Of a DNA stretch of 64,000 bases, positions 10,451 through 22,017 are shown in pieces. The position numbers and the translations under genes were made by a program. Under the pieces are notes generated by a model. That model had not been told where the DNA came from. It ran no database searches and saw only the letters and a program-made list of their open reading frames with translations. Source of the DNA: Lepidostoma basale (lineage: Eukaryota > Arthropoda > Insecta > Trichoptera > Lepidostomatidae); the NCBI GenBank assembly GCA_022606425.2, contig JAHDVF020000748.1, positions 1-64,000 of the forward strand, in the 5' to 3' direction. Numbering within the stretch: the stretch's first letter is position 1; every line of letters begins with the position of its first letter.

Positions 10451-13400
10451 TTATGTTACATATCCGGATGAGGAAATGGGACTCGTCTCTTGGAGCTGCT
10501 GCAGTTCTAAGTGAAGGGGAAGGCGCGGAAGGTCATTCTCCAAGGAGTGGAGCATGCGGTACCCGGGGCCCAGAGAGCCCTCGCCCAGGGCCTCGAGTGA
10601 AGCGGGAAAGTGCAGCTCTGGGACTTCCTCGGGGGCCGGCTGCGGCTCTGCTGTGCGGACCTTCTGCGCCGCCCTCTGGCGCGCCCCCAGGACACGCTCA
10701 TTGTACCACTCGTGGATGCCAGTAATGCCCAGTTCAGAGAATGTCTTACTAATCAAATCTGGAAAACCTGAAATAAAACAAATATACAGTTAGTAAATTT
10801 TGACTTGAAGAAAGATGTGAGTCCATATTAAACGTGTTTTTGAGAAAAACATTTTAGATAGTGACATCCGATAATGCTCTAGTAAAGAGAAACATGTCAC
10901 TCTCTACAACACCATTAAAACTTTTTGGAAACCTTATTTTGTTAAAATAAAAACGCGCGTTCCTGTGTTGGGTAGTCAGATGGTTATTAGAAGCAACGTG
11001 TAGAAGATACCCATCACAGGGAAGGGAGGGTTAAATCACTCTTTACATCCTTACAGCACGAGTCAAATTGATGTAAAAGGTATAGCTATCATATTGATTC
11101 CCATGACATGTGATACATAGCGAATCTATCGGCATTTTACTGTCACATGACTTCTTCACAAGACCGATGACAATGTGACAATCACACTTTCATCGCCGAG
11201 AATCGAACCCGGGACCTTCGGCGTGGCAGTTTTTACCACTCGACCACGAAGGCCGTCAATATAATACAGTGCACAAAATATTTGTAGAAATAAAATAAAT
11301 TTTGCCTCTAGCATAAGTATGTTTATGAGGAGATAAACAAAACACAGATTATTGAATGTGAAACTACAATACATAAATATATACACAGGTGAGTGTACCA
11401 ACTAACAGACGTCACGCAAGCAAGCAATACTGAATTTTAACACAATTTTACGCAACTTATTGCTTTGGAGATAAAATTAATGCAAAGATAACATTGTGAT
11501 ATACAATTCTTTATAAACAAGTTCTATGTTATATATTACGTGTTAAGTTGGCATATGTGATGATGGTAAGTGAGGAAAAATTAGGTTATGCTTTCACTAA
11601 TCTGTTTGCTTTGATTTTTACTTTTAATTAAGTGGTTTCTACTGGAAAATCTGCACCAAAAAGTGAGTTTTTATTTAAATTCCTTCAGATCTCAATGAAG
11701 GAATGCATGTTTTCAACGTGATTATTTAATATTTGGAAATTCTTTGTTATAAATATAACAGTGGATTTAAAATTAAGAATGACAGGTCATAAGTCCTGTA
11801 AGCGCCTCGGCCACCACCTTCTGTTCCCAGAAAACAATTTACATCTTCGTCTCTATTGAGATACAATTAATCATAATAAAATTAAAATAATTTATCCGCA
11901 ATGGGTGAAATCCAGTATTTGTCTACAAGAATTTGTATACATTCGAAATGTTGTTGTAAAATTAATAATCCTACGAGACTGAAAATGAGTTGTTTTGATG
12001 AAAATTTGTGTACTATTGGATTTTAACACGTTGAGTGTTAATGACACATATCCGCGTCAGACTGTAGCCACGCTGAGGATGCTTGTTTGCATTTTGCTCT
12101 TATAGCCTGTGTATCAACAGTTTTTTTTTTGTAGTTTGTTACGATGTCTGCTAATACCTACACTGTGCACTGCAAGACGTTTAGTTGGAAGCTTAATTAT
12201 CAATATTATATGCAGCAGAGAACGTGTTAACCCCTATAGTGCTGCTGGCTATATTTGTAGTAAAATAAAAATAGTTACAAACTGCGGCAGGCTACATTTG
12301 CAGCTCATATTTGAAAGTAAATTATAAACTTCTTTACTTCTTTAGTTTGAGACAATTTTGGACGCCTTTTAGTAATTGATTAATTTGGTCATGCCATGTT
12401 TTCCTCGGTCGTCCTCGGCTTCTTTTCCCACTCACGCTGCTTGTGTACAACTTTTTAACCATTCTGCACTCATCCATTCGTTCCATATGTCCGAACCATC
12501 TCAGGGATCCTTTTTTAATTTTATTCATGATGCAGTCATCTGCCTTACATTTCTTTCTTATTTCATTGTTCGGTATTCTATCATACAACGTTTTCCCGCA
12601 CATTCTTCTTAGTGATCTCATTTCTAGGTGTTTATCCTGCTTTCATCCTTCTTTTGCCAGCTCCAAGCTTCACTTCCATACATAAGGGTTGGCACTAGAA
12701 CTCCATTGTGTACTGCCATCTTTGCTTCTGTGGGTATATTTCTATTTGCAATAATGACTTTGAGTGCGCCATTTATTTTATTCCCAGCACCAACCCTCCT
12801 TTCGATGTCTTTCTCCATTTTTCCGTCCCTTGTAAACATGCTTCCCAGATACGTAAATTCAGTAACTTGCTCCAATTTCTTGCCCATCGCACTTATATCA
12901 CAAATCGTCATACATTCTTCTTTCTCGAAAACCATCACTTTAGATTTAGACATATTCATCACCAAGTCACTACTAACAAAATATAAAAATAATAAAAAAA
13001 GAAAAGAAAACATCATTATTTCTGCACACCTTGAATGAATGAATAGCATAATTAAGCATTAGCATAATTGATTCTAATCTGTTTTTTTTTTTTTTAAATA
13101 AATGTATAAAACAGGAACTGGCAAAAAAAATTATGATAGTAGGATAAATGTTGTAGAAATTATATCACTGAGAAGAATGTGTGCGAAAACGATTTATTAT
13201 AGAATACCAAATGATGAAATAAGGAAGAAATGTAAGGCAGATGATTGCATCATAAGTAAAATTAAAAAAGGATCCCTGAGATCGAATGGATAAGAGAAGA
13301 ATGGTTAAAATGTTATATACAAGCAGTGTGAGTGGAAAGAGAAGCCGTGGAAGACCAAGGAAAGCATGGCATGACCAAATTAATAAAATACTGAAAGGCG

Positions 13401-16400
13401 GCCACATTCAAAGTCAGAAAAATCGACGAGCGTTCATGTTACGATGTTTGAATGTGGAGGAAGCTAGAGAGGTGTCAGGACAGAACGGTATGGCCGTCCA
13501 TCCTCTCTGTCTACCCCTCCAGAGAAACAGCGTGATGGTTAGTCAGTTAGTTAGCTTCGAAATTAATGGAGATTTCTGAAAGGGAATAATTCTACATCAG
13601 AGTCATTTATTATTGTTTTAATAAATATTAAAATAATAATGGGTAAAATTTTAAGAAATCGTTTTTGAATACTTATAAAATCATCCCTCTATGTATGGAA
13701 GTGAAGCATGGAACTGACAAAAGAAGGATGAATGCAGTAAAAATAATATGTCTTGTGTGTACTAAATCTGTATATGATAAAGTGTCAAATGAAAATATAA
13801 GAAGTGAACGCAGTGAGAATGAAAGTGTTACGAACAAAAGAATGAAAGGGTCATTAACGTGGTTTGAACACATGGAAAGAATGAATGAAGAAAGAAGGGT
13901 AATGGAAGCAAAGGGTTTTTTATGAGGGACGCTCGAAGTTTGTTAGGTTATAGCGGCCATGTTGTTAAAGCAACATCTGTTAAATTTGTTATGAATTGTT
14001 CACTGGTGTATGGCAAATCACCATGGAAGTTTATAACGTTGAACAACGTGTGCTAACCATCAAATTTTATTTTTCTAATCAGTGCTCCATCTTCTTCTTC
14101 ACTTTTGGTAGACTCAGGAGTCTGTTATTTCAGGCGGGTTCTCTTGAGACGCTGAACTTCAGCTTTCTCTCCACCGTTTCGGGGGTCTTCCTGGTCGGCG
14201 TTGTCCGTTTGGCGTTCCATGGAGAGCTATGTGTGGTATCCTATTTGAGCTCATCCTTTCTACATGTTGATGCCAGTATCGCCGTCTTTAACGTCCCCAT
14301 CTGACCACATCTTCGACCTCGCAGATTTCTCGGATTGCTGTATTCCTAACTCGATCATGTAGGGTTTTGCCAGCTATAGCGTGGAGTGTTTTCATCTCGG
14401 TTGTCCTGAGCATGCTCTTTGTCTTGACAGTGTCTGCCCTCGATTCAATGCCATATGTGAGGATTGGTCGCACACAGGTCTTATAGATGCGTACCCTGCT
14501 GTCAGTTCTCATGTCCTTGTTTCTCCATATGACATCTTTCAGGCAGCCTACAACCGCTGCAGCCCTATCCACCTGTGACCCCACTTCTCTGGGAAGGTCA
14601 TTAGAGCTGGTTACTTCGCTTCCGAGATATCTGAATTGGTCCACCTGTTCAATTTCCTCCTGGCGTACGCATCTCAGTTGATTTCTTGAGAATGTCATAC
14701 ACTTTGTTTTTGGAATGGATATGATCATGTTATATTTTGAGCAGGATTCATCAAACTTTGAGGGCATTGCTTGTAAGTCGCTTTCATTTTCGGCCACGAT
14801 TGTGGCGTCGTCTGCATAGCAAAGGATTCCAAATACTTCCTTACCCAGAGTGTACCCTAAATTGAGAGATGCAACCTCTGCAATGATGATAGGGGTATTA
14901 ATGGTCAATTTGCTAAGAAGTTCGGAGTTATCAATTCTGAAATGTATGATTTTGTAAAGTAGCATCATATCGTTTAGTTTTCGTCTATCTTTGAGAGAGT
15001 CTAAGGAGTGAAACATAAGGGCAGACCTATAATCAGGAAAAGACCTGCACATTTTGAAATTGATATGTTTGAGGAATATTTTTTGAACTCTTTCTATGCG
15101 TTGGATATGCGCGGAATAGTAAGGAGACCAAACAGGAGATACGAATTCAAGATGTGAGCGAACCATGGTTGTATAAAGAACCTTGAGGGCAGTGATGTTC
15201 TGAAAAGGTTTGCATGTACGTAGTACGAATCCCAAGGTTCTATAGGATTTATCCAACATGCCATCAATGTGACTCACGAAAGTAAGTTTAGGGTCCATTG
15301 TGACTCCGAGATCTCGCACACACTCTGAGTTAGATATAACTGAATTATTGATGAAATAGTCAGGCTTAAATGGTTAGATAGATTAAAACAAATTTGTTAA
15401 AGATATCTCCTCACCCGATGGTCTATTGGAGGCCTCCCGGTCCGCGATGACTCTCATGGTGGCCGTGAGCTGGCGGAGGAAATGATCGCCGGCATCTGCG
15501 AGTGTCTCCAGTACCGAGTGGCAGACGGCCAGGGATGCGGGGTGCGCAGCAAGTTCCAGGGCTGCGACCTGCACCAGGGTTGTACGGCAATCTGCTGCCG
15601 AGGCCCGGCCCAGGGATGGAGGCCCAACTCCCCGGGACCACTGGCAGTAATCCTGGACAATTCAACCATAAAAATAATCAAATTTTAAGCATAAGTTGTT
15701 ATACTGCCCTGATGAAACTAGTTGGCATCAATCATAATAACCATACCGTGGTTAAATACAAAGTGCTTTATTATTTTATACCTGTAAGTTTAAAAAAATA
15801 ATTCATAAAGGGAAGTTTAAAAAACACATATTTTATAATACAGCTTTAACCTCTATTATGCGAATGGCTTCATTTGCAGTAAAATAAAAAGTTGTTTTCG
15901 TACTTCAGTTAACTACATTTACAGCTCAGAAAGATAGCCCTAGTTCATCATAATATCACATCCCAGAAGTAAGGAGATATGTTGGAATATGAGCTACAAG
16001 TCTCCCATTAAAAAGATGATAAAGTGTTGTGATAATACAAGGTGCTTTTCTATTTATTCAAAAGCTAAAAAATAGCTCCCAATTTAAAAACAGATTTGGT
16101 TTTGTCAAGGTTTGAACCAAAACGTGAAGAATAAGCAACAAAGGAGATATCGGCATTTGAAATTCTAGCAAACACTGTTTTACCGCACATGCGTCTAAAG
16201 GATCATATCTCTATCGTATGTATTCTATTTCTTTAAAGCTTCATTCACTTTGTTACCCGCACCAACCCTTCTTTCGGTGTCACTGTCCATTCAGAAATCC
16301 GTTGTGAACATGCCACTTAAATACACAAATTCAGTAACCTGCTCTTGGTTCTCCTCATTTACACTTTCATTACAAACTGTCATTTCCACATCACCTTTGT

Positions 16401-18256
16401 CTTTTCAAAATTCATTAGTAAATTGTTCGCTTTGCATACCTCATTCATTTTCGATGAAATGACAAGTATTGAGGCTGCCATCATTCAGAGACAACTGCGC
16501 TGGGATGGCCATATCATTGGAATGCCTGAGACAAGACTCCCAAGGAAAATTATGTACTATCAGCTGACCCAGGGGAAATGTTCACACGGAGGTCGGAGGA
16601 AACGCTTTAAGGACTTCCTAGAAGCAAACCTTCAAAGGACTAATATCGATAGTGAGCGCTGGGAAGAGACTGCAGAAGACAAACCTAGGTAGAGAATAAC
16701 AGTACACAGGACTTTGAAGCACAGCGCAGAGAGGAGGAGGAGAAAGGAGAGACCACCGGGAGACTGAGACGTCTCCACTGACAACGCCTTTGTGTGTAGG
16801 TCCAGGATTGGGCTCTTTAGCCATATGAGAACCCACAACCGTGAAGGACAGTCTTCCTCGGACACAAGAAACAGACGTTGATGATGACATTCTCGACACC
16901 GGGACTTGTAATTAATTAAATATACCTTTTCAATAAACCGAAGAGGTGGTTTAGGATGGTGCATGGGGCATGCGGAGTCCTGTGGAGAGGGCTGCAGACC
17001 CTCTAGTCCCTTCAACCCGGCTGGGCCAGGAAGGTAGTCTTCCCGGGAGCCACTCTCTAGTTGGCGGGCATGCTCAGCCAGAAGAGCAGCTTTGAGGGTC
17101 ACCGAGGCTAGCGGTAACCCCACCGCAGCCCCCAAGGGCCGTGGAGGGCACCACGCCGGTTGGCTCAAGGCCAGCTCTATTAAAGGAGAAAAGTTTACCT
17201 GAAAACATTTTTGCATTATAAACCACTGAACACAAATATTAGCATGGAGTTGGTTTGCAAGCCAATACCCACCAATGAGAGATATTTGCATAGAGGTAGA
17301 TAAAATTGATCAACTTAAGGAGTTGACTTGAGTATGGTCATGAAGGAAAACCAATGATATGCACGTGGAGTTGAAACACAGAATTCAAAAATGTTCTGTA
17401 TGTATAAGTCTGACCAGAGTAGGACCTCCTACAGTGCCTAATGGGTAATTTTCTAGCTGATCTGTTGGGAAAATCGGACTGCTGAGAGCAAAAGATGCAG
17501 GATCGAGGATCTTCAAAGAAAATCATGAAGGATGCTAAAATTCTTCAAGAGTGTATGGCCATAAGAAGTAAGTAAGAACAGGATGGATAAATGTGATTTT
17601 AACCATTAAAAGTAGATGTCCGCAACTTCTAATACTGACAGTTCATAAAATGTTTGGTAGCTTGATCCCCTGTACTTATGTAAAATTTGGGTGGGTATTA
17701 TATGTATATGGTAAATCCTTTAAAATGTTTGTTTGTTATAGTTTGTTTGTTTGTGTGCGCGGGAGATGCCTATTGGTGGCGATGAGGTTCGCAATCCATC
17801 ACACCGCGTCTCCCGCGGGGCGAAAAGAGAAGGATGGAGTGCCACATCAGTAAAAGTGTGACAGTCCATTCTTTCTGCCTACCCTTTCGGGGAGACGGCG
17901 TGATGGTTAGTTAGTTTGTTATAAATGTATACATATAACTGCTCTTATAGTGTTTCTTCGGTGACGAGATTGTGTGATCACTAAAAGTTGTTGAATTGTC
18001 ATTAATTTATTTGTAGTGAAAATTTGTTAAAAAAAAAAACGTCACACGTATGATCGTGTACATTGAAATAAATGTAAAAAGGAGCGAGCATCACGTAACT
18101 GTGCTCCGAGAGTTCTAGGATAAGAATGCTAATTATAGAGCAAAGTCATTATAAATCTAATAATAAGACGCAGAGAAGACTTACCTTTGGTAAATAAGCA
18201 TACTGATCGTCAGTCTTTTCATCTATTTCACCCCAATGTGTTGTGTTGCTAAACAT
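10451..18256 (-). CDS. SUPT7L: SUPT7L / Spt7-like subunit of SAGA, 4 exons
   Basis: Exons on minus: 18256-18185, 17198-16926, 15652-15415, 10767-10451. Phases join cleanly and all sites are AG/GT. The product is 299 residues. The start MFSNTTHWGEI parallels the MNLQRYWGEI start I recall for human SUPT7L. The third and fourth exons carry a histone-fold (Bromo_TP-like) segment at about residues 125-215: SVLETLADAGDHFLRQLT, RVIADREA, FPDLISKTFSELGITGIHEW. These parallel SVLETLTDVAHEYC, RFAVDREA and FPDVMEQVFHEVGIG in human. SUPT7L pairs with a TAF-type partner in the SAGA/STAGA histone acetyltransferase complex in the nucleus. It is shorter than human (about 414) because the C-terminal tail is short. 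GC-rich exons stand out against AT-rich introns full of LINE debris. Three out-of-frame ATGs may precede the chosen start. Confidence 0.82.
11110..11258 (-). mobile_element. tRNA-derived SINE
   Basis: On the minus strand a tRNA-like head has a Pol III A box (TGGTCGAGTGGT, 11236-11247) and B box (GGTTCGATTCT, 11199-11209). A non-tRNA body with CACATTGTCATCGGTCTTG follows. It lies in intron 3 of the SUPT7L gene. The head does not fold as an intact tRNA. Confidence 0.65.
11775..11960 (-). repeat. interspersed repeat A, copy 2
   Basis: Inverted relative to the copy at 9330. Shares TTGTATCTCAATAGAGACGA, TTACAGGACTTATGACCTGT and the flanking ATACAAATACTGGATTTCAC-like block. It lacks the hairpin arm seen at 9593-9614. 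Confidence 0.65.
12360..13045 (-). mobile_element. LINE fragment (family of the 5872 element)
   Basis: Encodes, with one frame break near 12622, the RT C-terminal half: [50 protein letters not shown], then [18 protein letters not shown] and [17 protein letters not shown]. Truncated at both ends. Lies in SUPT7L intron 3. Confidence 0.85.
13105..13560 (+). mobile_element. LINE fragment, opposite orientation to its neighbour
   Basis: Plus-strand pieces [39 protein letters not shown] and FMLRCLNVEEAREV, ending with the family tail GTGATGGTTAGTCAGTTAG near 13531-13550. With the copy at 12360 it makes a tail-to-tail-like pair of inverted LINE fragments. Confidence 0.8.
13685..13920 (+). mobile_element. 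LINE fragment
   Basis: [12 protein letters not shown] start, [20 protein letters not shown], then KGSLTWFEHMERMNEERRV. Same family, more diverged subfamily, cut off where the mariner-like fragment begins. Confidence 0.75.
13922..14092 (+). mobile_element. mariner-like transposase 5' fragment
   Basis: A possible terminal repeat (GAGGGACGCTCGAAGTTTG) is followed by an ATG at 14023 and MEVYNVEQRVLTIKFYFSNQ. That resembles the helix-turn-helix start of mariner transposases (E-QRV-I--Y). It breaks off after about 20 residues. Confidence 0.5.
14288..15360 (-). mobile_element. two different LINE fragments fused in one open frame
   Basis: A 343-residue open frame. The first about 145 residues (RDLGVTMDPKLTFVSHID, LVRSHLEFVSPVWSPYYSAH) are the C-terminal part of a CR1/Jockey-like RT. 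From about residue 165 the text changes to another family: FGILCYADDATIVAENESDL, KTKCMTFSRNQL, RYLGSEVTSSNDLP, CVRPILTYGIES, MKTLHAIAGKTLHDRVRN. The join is near 14875. Both are incomplete, so this is a chance in-frame fusion of nested insertions and not a gene. Confidence 0.8.
16145..16458 (-). mobile_element. LINE fragment
   Basis: Minus-strand remains of the [12 protein letters not shown] segment, VGAGNKVN and EFVYLSGMF parts of the 5872 LINE family in several frames. Badly decayed. Confidence 0.65.
16460..16885 (+). mobile_element. LINE fragment of another family with a zinc-finger-like tail
   Basis: MTSIEAAIIQRQLRWDGHII, RLPRKIMYYQLTQGKCSHGG and RKRFKDFLEANLQRTNIDSE are followed by decayed frames with RSRIGLFSHMRTH, the C2H2-like tail of this LINE type. 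Lies in SUPT7L intron 2. Confidence 0.75.
17741..17914 (+). mobile_element. short internally deleted LINE derivative, copy 2
   Basis: The 5' part (GGAGATGCCTATTGGTGGCG to GATGGAGTGCCACAT) matches the LINE 5' end, and the 3' part (CAGTCCATTCTTTCTGCC to GGCGTGATGGTTAGTTAG) matches its 3' end. The 9-mer TTTGTTATA at 17732-17740 and 17915-17923 is a candidate target-site duplication, though the flank is low-complexity. Confidence 0.75.
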
Positions 18257-18548
18257 TTCATAGATAACCACAATTTTTAATTCATCACAAAAAATACGGC
18301 ATAATGTAACGAAAATATCACCACATGTATTTATATTTTTAAAACTATTCAAACGTATATAAAGGAGACACAATAATAATTTCTAGTGCACTTTTATCCA
18401 TTTTTGGAGCTTGCGGGAAGAGCGTTGTTATGACATTTCTGACAGTTGTTTGTCCCTTTTTACTCTTTTTAGGTTACAATTTTGTATGAATTTTATCTCA
18501 AAATGGTGCCTTACCATGTATTGAGTTATTTTGACGTCCGCACCACCG

Positions 18549-18640
18549 TCCCCAGTGGCGCAATTGGTTAGCGCACGGTACTTATAAGACAGTAGTCGTG
18601 AGCGATGCCGGGGTTGTGAGTTCGAGCCTCACCTGGGGAA
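18549..18640 (+). tRNA. tRNA-Ile (UAU) with intron
   Basis: Acceptor arms TCCCCAG/CTGGGGA pair, with discriminator A. D arm GCGC-AATTGGTTA-GCGC. Anticodon stem CGGTA/TGCCG with anticodon TAT. An intron of about 18 nt follows position 37 (AGACAGTAGTC...). B box GGTTGTGAGTTCGAGCCTCAC. A T run (18641-18647) terminates Pol III. It decodes AUA. Insect tRNA-Ile(UAU) genes usually carry such an intron. Confidence 0.93.
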
Positions 18641-19145
18641 TTTTTTTACCTAACGATTTTTTTTTTGTAATTCATATTATTTTATATTTCAAGAGTAATC
18701 ATCAATATAATATCACCATAAGTAGACAATGCATCGTTTAAAAACGAAAAATTCTACTATCTTGTTAAAATTATTTGTTTTTTACCAGAAAATGACAGCA
18801 AGCTACTGAAACCGGTCGGCACCAGAAAAAGTGGTATAAAATTAAATATATATAATAAAGAAAAAAATTACGTTGTGTGAAATTATGCCAAGAAATTTAA
18901 ACAAGCAATATTATACATTTTTTAAATATTTTGTTCAACACTTGTCGGGAATATTATTGACATCTCCAGGGAAACGAACGTATTGAGGGAGAATTAAAAT
19001 AAAAATCATCAATTGAATGCGAAATTCAGCTGTGAATATTAAATTTCTGTCTAACAAAATGATAGCTCAATAATGTACGTAGTTCATGTATAGTTAAATT
19101 CATTTCAAAGGGTCGTATCGTCATCCCTACTAATACAAAAACTAA

Positions 19146-19218
19146 TGCCCCGGGTGAGGATCGAACTCACGACCTTAAGATTATGAGACTTACGCGCTGC
19201 CTACTGCGCTACCGAGGC
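19146..19218 (-). tRNA. tRNA-Met (CAU), elongator type
   Basis: Minus strand: acceptor GCCTCGG/CCGGGGC, D arm GCGC-AGTAGGCA-GCGC, anticodon stem with loop CTCATAA giving CAT, then TCGTGAGTTCGATCCTCAC and discriminator A. It matches elongator rather than initiator tRNA-Met. The anticodon stem TAAGT/CTTA keeps pairing. No intron. Confidence 0.92.
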
Positions 19219-19629
19219 TATGCCACGTGTACAAAATAGTTTCGATATCTTTGAGTTGTCATCTCCCGCCCTTTTTTTAAAAAAAACGATAAAACTGATT
19301 TCAGAATTTAGTGTATTTGCAAAAATATGAACCTTTATTATTTTGACTGAATTAAAAAAAACATTGAAATAAACACACGTTTGTTAAATTATAAATGCTG
19401 TCAGCTTAAATTGTAATAATCATAAAAATAAAAAGGTAGTAACTGTATTTAACATATTGATTATACTTGCATGTCAGATTTTATAAAATATGTAATATTG
19501 ATGAGAACATGGGTTTTCTAGAAGTTTAAAAAAGATGTTAGGAGTGTCATATTTTACCATGCTAGGGTTAATTGTGGAGAGAATCAAACGCATAGCCGTT
19601 TATATATCTAATGCAATGGAGAAGAATAA

Positions 19630-20320
19630 GGTAATTAAAGTGTTGCCAGGCCCAACCCTTCTTTCAATATCGCTTTCCACTCGCCCATCCTTTGTAAACA
19701 TACTTCCAAAATTTACAAATTCATTCACATTAATGTTGCAATCTGTCATGCTTTATTCTTTTTCAAAAATCATTACCTTGGACTTATTTACATTCGTCGT
19801 TCTCGCAACTTCATGCTCGCTGTCTGCACACTCCGCTCATTTTGGCACCTGCATCCAACCCTTTCATACACTTGTCCCTATATAGTTTAAATACCCAAGG
19901 GGATATTATGTAACCAGTGGCGGTACTACCATAGAAGCCCGGTTTGCGTAAGATATTTTGAATCAAAACCCCCAAATCTAAGAAATTGTGCCCCTGCATA
20001 AACCAACAACCCACCAAATCACCATCCAACAATGTTCCCATCTTACGTAAGAGGAATAGGCACAAGAGCTGAACGTCTGTAAGCAAGAAGAGATTTTAAT
20101 TAAAAAATTTCTGGGCTTCTATGGCAGTACCGCCACTGTATGTAACCCTCTTTGATACCTTTATTTTTTTATTAAACTAGGCTGTACGATCTCCATTTAC
20201 TGACACTAGCACTGCTTTCTGTGAACAGTGATACAATTGGTGTTAACAGTTTTGTGCTAATTCCATATTCAGACAAAACATTCCCGAACCTAGCTCTATT
20301 AATGCTTTTTGCAAATATAC
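19630..20320 (-). mobile_element. LINE fragment interrupted by a hAT MITE
   Basis: Minus-strand traces: ISPWVFKLYRDKCMKGLDAG and an EFVNFGSMFTKDG-like part on the low side, and KGIKEGYI plus ASLFTESSASVSKWR on the high side of the MITE at 19915-20138. It belongs to the family of the 5872 element. Confidence 0.75.
19915..20138. mobile_element. hAT-type MITE with perfect 8-bp TSD
   Basis: Terminal inverted repeats CAGTGGCGGTACTACCATAG and its near-exact complement at 20113-20138. Flanked by identical TATGTAAC at 19907-19914 and 20139-20146. An 8-bp duplication and CAGTGGCG-type ends are typical of hAT. No coding sequence. Inserted into a LINE relic, so younger than it. Confidence 0.92.
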
Positions 20321-20387
20321 ATTGCTAACAATAATTAAAAACACAACAATTAGAAATTGTTTCTTGAAAAAAAAACTTATATTATTA

Positions 20388-20928
20388 GAGTAAAATCTCG
20401 ATATAACGGATTAATTGGGGGGAGTGGGTGTCCGTTATAGCCGGAAGTCCGTTATATAAAAAAAAGGTTTAAAGTAAATCCAAAAACTTCATTTTGAAAA
20501 TATGTACACTGTATTTAGATATAAATGAACAATACAAACCCAAACAAAATTCTGTTTATTGTCTTCGAACACTCGTCAACAAAGTGACGTTGCTGTTAAA
20601 TATCCTTTCAGTAATCCTGCTTTGAAAAAGGAATCAAGTTTAGTTTGTGCTTTTGAAGTTTGCATTTTTTTTATAATCAACTCTCTAAAATACTATCGCT
20701 CTGGCTAGGTGCAGTCTACGAGCAGGACGGCATTATGTCTCAAATTCTAGTGCTAGACGTATGATGTGATTATCATGGCCACTATCAATTTTTTACATTA
20801 GGCGACAGTTGAATTTAAGCATGTATAATATTAACAGGACTTTTTAATTTTTTTACATTTGACCTGATTTTTTATCTGTTATATCCGAAGTCCGTTAAAT
20901 AGAGGTCCATTATATCGAGGTTTTACTG
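20388..20928. mobile_element. pogo/Tigger-like non-autonomous element
   Basis: Ends are GAGTAAAATCTCGATATAAC (left) and, inverted, CAGTAAAACCTCGATATAAT (right), flanked by TA on both sides. Sub-terminal GTCCGTTATA motifs recur near both ends. This matches pogo/Tigger-type termini. 541 bp, no open frame. Confidence 0.8.
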
Positions 20929-21058
20929 TACAAATACGAGTACATAATGATAACACAGTTATAATAATAATATTAATAAATTGGATAATATATAGAGCGC
21001 CATTTTTAGGAATTACTCATCTTAATGGCGCTGTACTACTAAATAATACCATTCATCA

Positions 21059-22017
21059 TCAGCCCTTAGTCGTCCAGTGCTGAACATAGGCCTCCTCTCC
21101 CGATCTTCCACAACTCTCTATCTCTCCCCGCTCTGTGCCACTGACCTCCTGCCACTCTCCTGATGTCATCATACCATCTGGTTTGTGGTCTGCCAGGATT
21201 TCTATGGCCGGTTCTCGGTCGCCACTCCAGAGTGCGTCTTGTCCATCGCTCATCCGTTGTCCTCGCTATATGGCCGGCCCAATTCCACTTCAACGAGGCT
21301 ATTTTGCACGTACGTCCGCATCTTTGGTCCTTTCTCTGATCCATTCATTTTGCTTCCTGTCTCGCAGACTGATGTTTAACATCCTCCTCTCCATTGTGCA
21401 CTGGGTCACTTGGAGTTTCTATGTTATTCTTCTTGTGAACCTAATTGTTTCCAGTCCGTATTTCAGTACTGAGAGTATGCACATATCAAATATCTTTTTA
21501 TTGAGATGGTTCGCAAATCTTTTGAACAGGACAGTATGCCGAAAGCAGCCCATGCAAGACCCCCCCTACGTTCGATCTCGGCTTCTTGGTTGTCTCCGCC
21601 AAGCTTGACTATATGTCCCAGATATATATACACATCAACTCTTTTAATGATCCTTCCCTCCACCTTCACTAGTTGTGGGCGGTCTGAAGTACACATAATT
21701 TGTTTTGGAGTAGATCATTTTCATACCCACAGGGCTCGAGAGATCATTGACATCGTTGAGCATCGATTGCAATTCTTTTTCGTCATTTGCAAATGGGACA
21801 ATATCATCTGTAAATCTTAGTAAGTTAAGAATTCGCCGTCTATTTTTATGCCCTGGTTTTTCCAGTCAAGCTTCTTGAAGACATCCTGAAGTGCGGCAGT
21901 GAATAATTTGGAGGAGATGGTGTCTTCCTGTCGGACTTTCCAATTGGTTGGTGCGATTGTATTGTGGAGGTTTACATCAGCGTGCACTGTTTTCAAATAT
22001 TGAAAGGTGGTTTTCAC
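21059..22017 (-). mobile_element. LINE fragment (endonuclease/RT family with WAGHIAR tail)
   Basis: Order on minus: VRQEDTISSKLFTAALQDVF and KLDWKNQGIKIDGEFLTY of the RT; YIYLGHIVKLGGDNQEAEIE; then LKWNWAGHIARTTDERW, GRPQTRWYDDIRRVAG and a GGLCSALDD end. Several frame breaks. A third LINE family in the window. Confidence 0.85.

Noticed and set aside
10453..10793. Plus-strand GC-rich open frames of about 80-90 codons
   Set aside because: Antisense shadows of the last SUPT7L exon.
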